NCBI GenBank assembly: GCA_038040195.1
Contig: JBBPIR010000003.1
Coordinates: 1-44,664, forward strand
Direction of reading: 5' to 3'
DNA from: Chloroflexota bacterium
GTDB taxonomy: Bacteria > Chloroflexota > Limnocylindria > QHBO01
DNA length: 44,664 nucleotides
The notes under the pieces are model-generated. The model had not been told where the DNA came from and searched no databases. It saw nothing but the letters and a program-made list of their open reading frames with translations. The position numbers and the translations under genes were made by a program. Shown piece by piece: positions 44,317-44,664 of the stretch. Positions within the stretch are counted from its first letter, which is position 1. Each line of letters starts with the position of its first letter.

Positions 44317-44664
44317 TGGCCCAGGCCAAGACCCCAACCCGCGAAACCACCAAGGCCAGCACAAAGCCGGCGCCTGCGCCGCCCAAGGCCGCATCGGCTC
44401 CGACAAAGGCGGCCTCGGCGCCCGTCAAGCCCGCGCCCAAGCCGGTCCTGAAGCCCGTGATGGCCACGAAGGGCAGCGCTGCCCCGGCCAAGCCGATCGC
44501 AGCTACGGCCCCGGCTACGCCGATCGCAGCGAAGGCCCCGGCTAGGACGACTGCAGCGAAGCCCGTTGCGAAGCCTACGGCAACCAAGCCGGTGGCCGTA
44601 AAAGCCCCGGCCGCGAAGCCGACGGCCGTGAAAGCGACCGCCTCGAAGCCGACGGCCGTGAAAG
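44316..44664 (+). CDS. rpoD: probable RpoD N-terminus, Lys/Ala/Pro-rich, cut by window edge
   Basis: GTG at 44316 overlaps the dnaG TAG by one base, with AGGAGG at 44301-44306. The frame is open to the window end (116 codons). The visible part is low complexity, rich in Lys, Ala, Pro and Thr, with internal repeats. The call rests on position after dnaG and on the Lys/Ala-rich N-terminal extensions of primary sigma factors in some high-GC bacteria. No sigma domain is visible, so another histone-like Lys/Ala protein is possible. Confidence 0.5.
   Translation, partial: MAQAKTPTRETTKASTKPAPAPPKAASAPTKAASAPVKPAPKPVLKPVMATKGSAAPAKPIAATAPATPIAAKAPARTTAAKPVAKPTATKPVAVKAPAAKPTAVKATASKPTAVK
44614..44664 (+). 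repeat. 30-bp-period repeat in rpoD-like N-terminus
   Basis: A 21-bp segment at 44614-44634 recurs exactly at 44644-44664, encoding KPTAVK-type units. It continues past the window edge. Confidence 0.7.

Overview
The window is a dense, high-GC bacterial chromosome segment with many GTG/TTG starts, 1-4 bp stop/start overlaps and almost no intergenic DNA. The gene families and order suggest a Chloroflexota-type bacterium, possibly Limnocylindria-like. That lineage call is an inference from gene content (a CdaA-YbbR-GlmM-GlmS cluster, a MutL/GlmL-like gene, a short GlyRS beside PPDK, and a primase gene followed by a Lys/Ala/Pro-rich RpoD-like start). An Actinobacteriota-like relative cannot be excluded without a search. 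No mobile element, CRISPR array, tRNA or rRNA was seen.

Region 1 (1-14084) is the S10/spc/alpha ribosomal protein cluster. It begins inside rpsC and runs rplP-rpmC-rpsQ-rplN-rplX-rplE-rpsN-rpsH-rplF-rplR-rpsE-rpmD-rplO-secY-adk-map, then infA-rpmJ-rpsM-rpsK-rpsD-rpoA-rplQ-truA-rplM-rpsI. A good internal promoter with a 5' hairpin lies before infA. Several ribosomal proteins carry low-complexity tails, and S14, S4, L36 and L24 are zinc-ligand forms.

Region 2 (14169-24714) holds cyclic-di-AMP synthesis and its regulator (cdaA, ybbR), amino-sugar synthesis (glmM, glmS), acpS, an NAD(P)HX dehydratase, alanine racemase, a GlmL/MutL-family protein with an altered second phosphate motif, and an unrecognised partner with barrel-sandwich-like motifs. 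Region 3 (24728-32377) holds the tRNA t6A genes tsaE-tsaB-rimI-tsaD, then rsmA, ispE, ridA, glmU and a CNNM/CBS membrane protein.

Region 4 (32408-40761) mixes strands: a polyprenyl synthase (-), recO, glyS, a TPR protein, a small membrane protein (-), pyruvate phosphate dikinase, and a GcvT-fold protein resembling DMSP demethylase DmdA (-). Region 5 (40878-44664) has a divergent ECF-like sigma factor with a membrane anti-sigma-like protein (-) whose outer part carries three 36-residue Cys/Asp-rich repeats. It is followed by dnaG and the start of a probable rpoD. An array of CTTGACA repeats lies in the sigma/dnaG intergenic region.

The most notable non-coding signal is a recurrent TAnnnT-like -10 element placed 6-8 bp before start codons that lack a Shine-Dalgarno sequence. 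This suggests leaderless transcription. In two cases (recO, glmU) the same element precedes a tiny ORF whose TGA overlaps the GTG start of the main gene.
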